A stretch of DNA of 64,000 nucleotides. Origin: Luteimonas sp. MC1572. Lineage in GTDB: Bacteria > Pseudomonadota > Gammaproteobacteria > Xanthomonadales > Xanthomonadaceae. Positions 61,061-64,000 of this stretch are shown here, piece by piece. Both the position numbers and the translations under genes were made by a program. The DNA is taken from assembly GCF_016615815.1 (NCBI RefSeq), contig NZ_CP067112.1, positions 2,046,001 to 2,110,000 of the forward strand, in the 5' to 3' direction. Numbering within the stretch: the stretch's first letter is position 1; the number at the start of each line of letters is the position of its first letter. The notes under the pieces were generated by a model. It did not search any database, was not told the DNA's origin, and saw nothing but the letters and a program-made list of their open reading frames with translations.

Positions 61061-62974
61061 ATGATCGACTCCACCCGCCATCCGCGCCTCGCGCGCATCG
61101 ACAACCCTGCGCGCCTGCGCGAATTCGACGAGGCCGAGCTGCCCGCGATCGCGGACGAGCTGCGCGCCTACCTCATTGAATCAGTCGGCAAGAGCGGCGG
61201 CCACTTCGGCGCCGGCCTTGGCGTGGTCGAACTGACCACCGCCCTGCACTACCTCTACGACACCCCGCGCGACCGCATCGTCTGGGACGTCGGCCACCAG
61301 GCCTATCCGCACAAGATCCTGACCGGCCGCCGCGACAGCATCCACACCGTTAAGCAGAAGGACGGCGTGGCGCCGTTCCCCAAGCGCGAGGAGAGCGAGT
61401 ACGACACCTTCGGCGTCGGCCACTCCTCGACCAGCATCTCGGCCGCGCTGGGCATGGCGATCGCGTCCGCGCGCGCCGGCGACGAGCGCAAGGTGGTCGC
61501 GGTGATCGGCGATGGCGCGATGACCGCGGGCATGGCCTACGAGGCGCTCAACCACGCCGGCGGCATGGACCCCGAGCCCAACCTGCTGGTGGTGCTCAAC
61601 GACAACCGCATGTCGATCAGCGAGAACGTCGGCGGACTGACCAAGATGCTCGGCCGCGCCACCGGCAGCCAGACGCTCAACGCGCTGCGCGAGGGCGGCA
61701 AGAAGCTGCTCGGCGACAAGCGCGGCGCGCCGGCGAAGTTCGTGCGCCGCTGGGAAGAACACTGGAAGGGCATGTTCGTTCCGTCCACGCTGTTCGAGGA
61801 GATGGGCTTCCATTACACCGGCCCGATCGATGGCAACGACATCAAGGCGCTGGTCTCGGCGCTGAAGGTGGTGCGCGGCCTGAAGGGCCCGCAGCTGCTG
61901 CACGTCATCACCACCAAGGGCAAGGGCTACGAGCGCGCCGAGGGTGACCAGATCGGCTATCACGCGGTGTCGCCGTTCGATCCCGACCAGGGCCTGGTGT
62001 CCAAGCCCGGCGCGGTCAAGAAGCCCACGTATACCGACATCTTCGGCGACTGGCTGTGCGACATGGCGGCGGCCGACGACACGTTGATGGCGATCACCCC
62101 CGCCATGCGCGAAGGCTCCGGCCTGGTGCGTTTCAGCAAGGAATATCCGGCGCGCTACTTCGATGTCGCCATCGCCGAGCAGCACGCGGTCACGTTGGCG
62201 GCCGGCATGGCCTGCGAAGGCGCGAAGCCGGTCGTCGCGATCTACTCGACGTTCCTGCAGCGCGGCTATGACCAGCTGGTGCACGACGTCGCCGTGCAGG
62301 ACCTCGACGTGCTGTTCGCGATCGACCGTGGCGGCGTGGTCGGCCCCGATGGCGCCACCCACGCCGGCAACCTCGACCTGAGCTACCTGCGCTGCGTGCC
62401 CAACATGGTGGTGATGGCGCCCGCCGACGAACACGAGTGCCGGCAGATGCTGTCCACAGGCTTCCGCCATCGCGGCCCCGCGGCGGTGCGCTATCCGCGC
62501 GGCAGCGGGCCCGGCGTCGCCGCCGGCAGCGATCTCGACACGCTGCCGATCGGCAAGGCCGAGCTCCGCCGCACCGGCACGCGCGTCGCCCTGCTCGCGT
62601 TCGGCGCCACGGTGCCGGCGGCCGAAGCGATCGCCGCCGAACTCGATCTCACCGTGGTCAACATGCGCTTCATCAAGCCGCTCGACCGCGAGCTGATGCT
62701 GCAGCTGGCGGCGAGCCACGAAGGCTTTGTCACCATCGAAGACAACGTGGTCATGGGCGGCGCGGGCTCCGCGGTCTCCGAGCTGCTGGCGGCCGAAAAC
62801 GTGCTGCTGCCGGTCCTGCACCTCGGCCTGCCCGATGCCTTCCAGCACCACGCCAGCCGCGAGGACCTGCTGGCCGAGGCCGGAATCGATGCCGCCGGCA
62901 TCCGCGCCGCTGTCCTTTCGCGCTGGCCGCAGGTCGCGCTGCCCGCGTCTGCGGCGCGCACCGCCGCGGGCTGA
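61061..62974 (+). CDS. dxs: 1-deoxy-D-xylulose-5-phosphate synthase
   Basis: 637 aa from the ATG at 61061 (MIDSTRHP); an ATG two codons earlier is possible but lies against the -10 box. Thiamine-diphosphate motifs [18 protein letters not shown] and [10 protein letters not shown] are present, with the catalytic Glu in [14 protein letters not shown] near 371. The transketolase C-terminal domain ends the protein. It makes DXP from pyruvate and glyceraldehyde 3-phosphate, the first step of the MEP isoprenoid pathway. It converges on the TraB/GumN gene, 15 bp away. Confidence 0.96.
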   Translation: MIDSTRHPRLARIDNPARLREFDEAELPAIADELRAYLIESVGKSGGHFGAGLGVVELTTALHYLYDTPRDRIVWDVGHQAYPHKILTGRRDSIHTVKQKDGVAPFPKREESEYDTFGVGHSSTSISAALGMAIASARAGDERKVVAVIGDGAMTAGMAYEALNHAGGMDPEPNLLVVLNDNRMSISENVGGLTKMLGRATGSQTLNALREGGKKLLGDKRGAPAKFVRRWEEHWKGMFVPSTLFEEMGFHYTGPIDGNDIKALVSALKVVRGLKGPQLLHVITTKGKGYERAEGDQIGYHAVSPFDPDQGLVSKPGAVKKPTYTDIFGDWLCDMAAADDTLMAITPAMREGSGLVRFSKEYPARYFDVAIAEQHAVTLAAGMACEGAKPVVAIYSTFLQRGYDQLVHDVAVQDLDVLFAIDRGGVVGPDGATHAGNLDLSYLRCVPNMVVMAPADEHECRQMLSTGFRHRGPAAVRYPRGSGPGVAAGSDLDTLPIGKAELRRTGTRVALLAFGATVPAAEAIAAELDLTVVNMRFIKPLDRELMLQLAASHEGFVTIEDNVVMGGAGSAVSELLAAENVLLPVLHLGLPDAFQHHASREDLLAEAGIDAAGIRAAVLSRWPQVALPASAARTAAG

Positions 62975-62989
62975 CCGCCGCGGCGGGAC

Positions 62990-64000
62990 TCAGGGCGCCT
63001 GGACGTCGTAGCCGCGTGCGCGCAGCTGCGCCAGCAGGCCGTCATCCGCCATGAGTTGCGACATCGGCAGCACGGCGAAGCTCACCGCGTTGTCGGCCAG
63101 CGCCTTGTCGACGTTGGCCAGCCACGCAGCGTCGGCGCGCGCGCGCAGGTCGTCGAATCCCAGCCGCCGGGCGATCGCGCTGGTCGTCAACGCCTCCGCG
63201 CACGACCTGTAATGGTCCTCGTAGGGGAGCGCGCGGAGCGCTTCGAGGTCGCCGTCGGCCCAGGCATTGGCGCGCGCGCGCATGTTGTCGAGGTCGGTTT
63301 CGATGCGTGCCATGGTGCCCGCGAAGCACTCGCGGTCGGCGAGGTCGCTGTCGTTGAGTTCCTTCAACGCGGCCTTGGGGTCCTCCAGCGTGAGGACGAC
63401 CTTGCTTTCGACCAGCGGCACTCCGGCATCCTTCGCCGCCTTGCGCACCACCGGCGCGACCACGCCGGTCATGCGCAAGCCGGACTTCTTCAATGCCGCT
63501 TCGTAGAGCTCCTGCGCCGCCACCAGCGGCCGCCGCTTCTCCACGCCGCGGTCATGGCCCATGTAGCGCGCCTTGAGCACCTCCCACCGGGCATACAGGT
63601 CCGCCGAAACCACTTCGCGCAGCGGCCGCTTGGCCGGGTTGTTGCGTGCGCGCAGCATCGCCGGCACCAGGGCCAGGCCCCGGAACATCCCGATGTCGGA
63701 ATTCACGGCCACGTAAGGCGCCTCGATGACCGCCTGCGAGCGCGCGATGACCGCCTCGACGGCGGCCGAATTCCAGTCCATGCGCCGCGGCAGGGGCGAC
63801 ACCGTGCCGAGGATGTGGAGCACGTGATCAGCCTTGGTCACCTTCCACATGCCGGGACCGGGCCGCGTGCCCGATACCACCATTGCCTCGAGGTCGCGGA
63901 TGTCGGGGGCCCCGGTGGTGGGCGCGGCAGGTTGCGCTGCGGCAGGGATACCCATGACCGCCAGGCAGAGCCCGAGGGCCACGGCGAGCGCGGCGCTGCA
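62990..64000 (-). CDS. TraB/GumN family protein, 5' end possibly outside the window
   Basis: At least 330 aa. The signature WKVTKADHVLHILGTVSPLP (about 45-65 from a GTG at 63982) and the later ECFAGTMARIETDLDNM and AVLPMSQLM segments fit TraB/GumN (ChaN-like) proteins. A hydrophobic signal region ends at GIPAAAQ; the frame stays open to the window edge with no positively charged start, so the true start probably lies beyond 64000. In Xanthomonas gumN is the last gene of the xanthan cluster, but no gum genes are near. Function unknown. Confidence 0.8.
   Translation of the reverse strand, partial: CSAALAVALGLCLAVMGIPAAAQPAAPTTGAPDIRDLEAMVVSGTRPGPGMWKVTKADHVLHILGTVSPLPRRMDWNSAAVEAVIARSQAVIEAPYVAVNSDIGMFRGLALVPAMLRARNNPAKRPLREVVSADLYARWEVLKARYMGHDRGVEKRRPLVAAQELYEAALKKSGLRMTGVVAPVVRKAAKDAGVPLVESKVVLTLEDPKAALKELNDSDLADRECFAGTMARIETDLDNMRARANAWADGDLEALRALPYEDHYRSCAEALTTSAIARRLGFDDLRARADAAWLANVDKALADNAVSFAVLPMSQLMADDGLLAQLRARGYDVQAP

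Noticed and set aside
62990..64000. GumN as part of a xanthan gum cluster
   Set aside because: No other gum genes are present; the neighbour is dxs, and TraB/GumN proteins occur in many contexts.

Overview
This is a chromosomal, housekeeping window from a high-GC gammaproteobacterium. Gene content and order point to the Xanthomonadaceae (Lysobacter/Luteimonas/Xanthomonas type): pilZ beside holB-tmk-mltG-pabB-fabF, a KDO kinase (kdkA) beside a family 9 glycosyltransferase, tig-clpP-clpX-lon-hupB followed by tRNAs, bepA-phoB-phoR-ppk-ppx, and a TraB/GumN protein next to dxs. The genus is an inference from sequence recall, not from a search. No insertion sequence, integrase, prophage, CRISPR array or resistance gene was seen.

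Layout. 1-2.2 kb: a TPR lipoprotein gene and a 480-bp spacer holding two copies of a structured repeat. 2.2-12.4 kb: a minus-strand run yceD-rpmF-fabH-fabD-fabG-acpP-fabF-pabB-mltG-tmk-holB-pilZ, which makes fatty acids, folate precursor, dTTP, the clamp-loader delta' subunit and a pilus regulator. plsX and pabC are absent from their usual places. 12.4-19.8 kb: a small membrane protein, maf, a GT39 membrane glycosyltransferase, the MoxR/DUF58/transglutaminase trio and a Slp lipoprotein. 19.8-23.3 kb: hinT, recR-ybaB-dnaX, then tRNA-Ser(GGA) and the 4.5S SRP RNA. 23.3-28.5 kb: a tightly coupled kdkA-MBL-moaA-moaC-moaD-moaE block, divergent from a heptosyltransferase-like GT9 gene, and a DUF6165 gene. 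28.6-34.2 kb: tRNA-Ser(CGA), a PP2C phosphatase, the conserved dnaQ-rnhA-yafS / gloB-mltD neighbourhood, and fabI.

34.2-43.1 kb: ppiD, tRNA-Asp, tRNA-Val, hupB, lon, clpX, clpP and tig, a protein-folding and proteolysis block with a sigma-32-like promoter before lon. 43.2-43.9 kb: five minus-strand tRNAs (Pro, Arg, His, Lys, Leu) behind a near-consensus promoter. 44-48.2 kb: a Bax-inhibitor-1 family protein, an NhaC-type antiporter, an NAD-type isocitrate dehydrogenase, a CxxC carboxymuconolactone-decarboxylase-like protein and a glutaredoxin. 48.4-55.8 kb: bepA, then phoB-phoR-ppk-ppx behind a Pho-box-like repeat. 55.8-64 kb: two divergent envelope proteins of unknown function, an acyl-CoA dehydrogenase, an HNH protein, an uncharacterised modular protein, dxs, and a TraB/GumN gene that runs off the right edge.

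Genes are packed with many ATGA or TGATG overlaps, and several starts are best read as TTG. Several promoter -10 boxes lie 6-7 nt before the start codon, which suggests leaderless mRNAs. The most unusual unexplained signal is the pair of repeats at 1932-2023 and 2107-2208. Their single-stranded segments are conserved, while their paired stems differ in sequence but keep their pairing.
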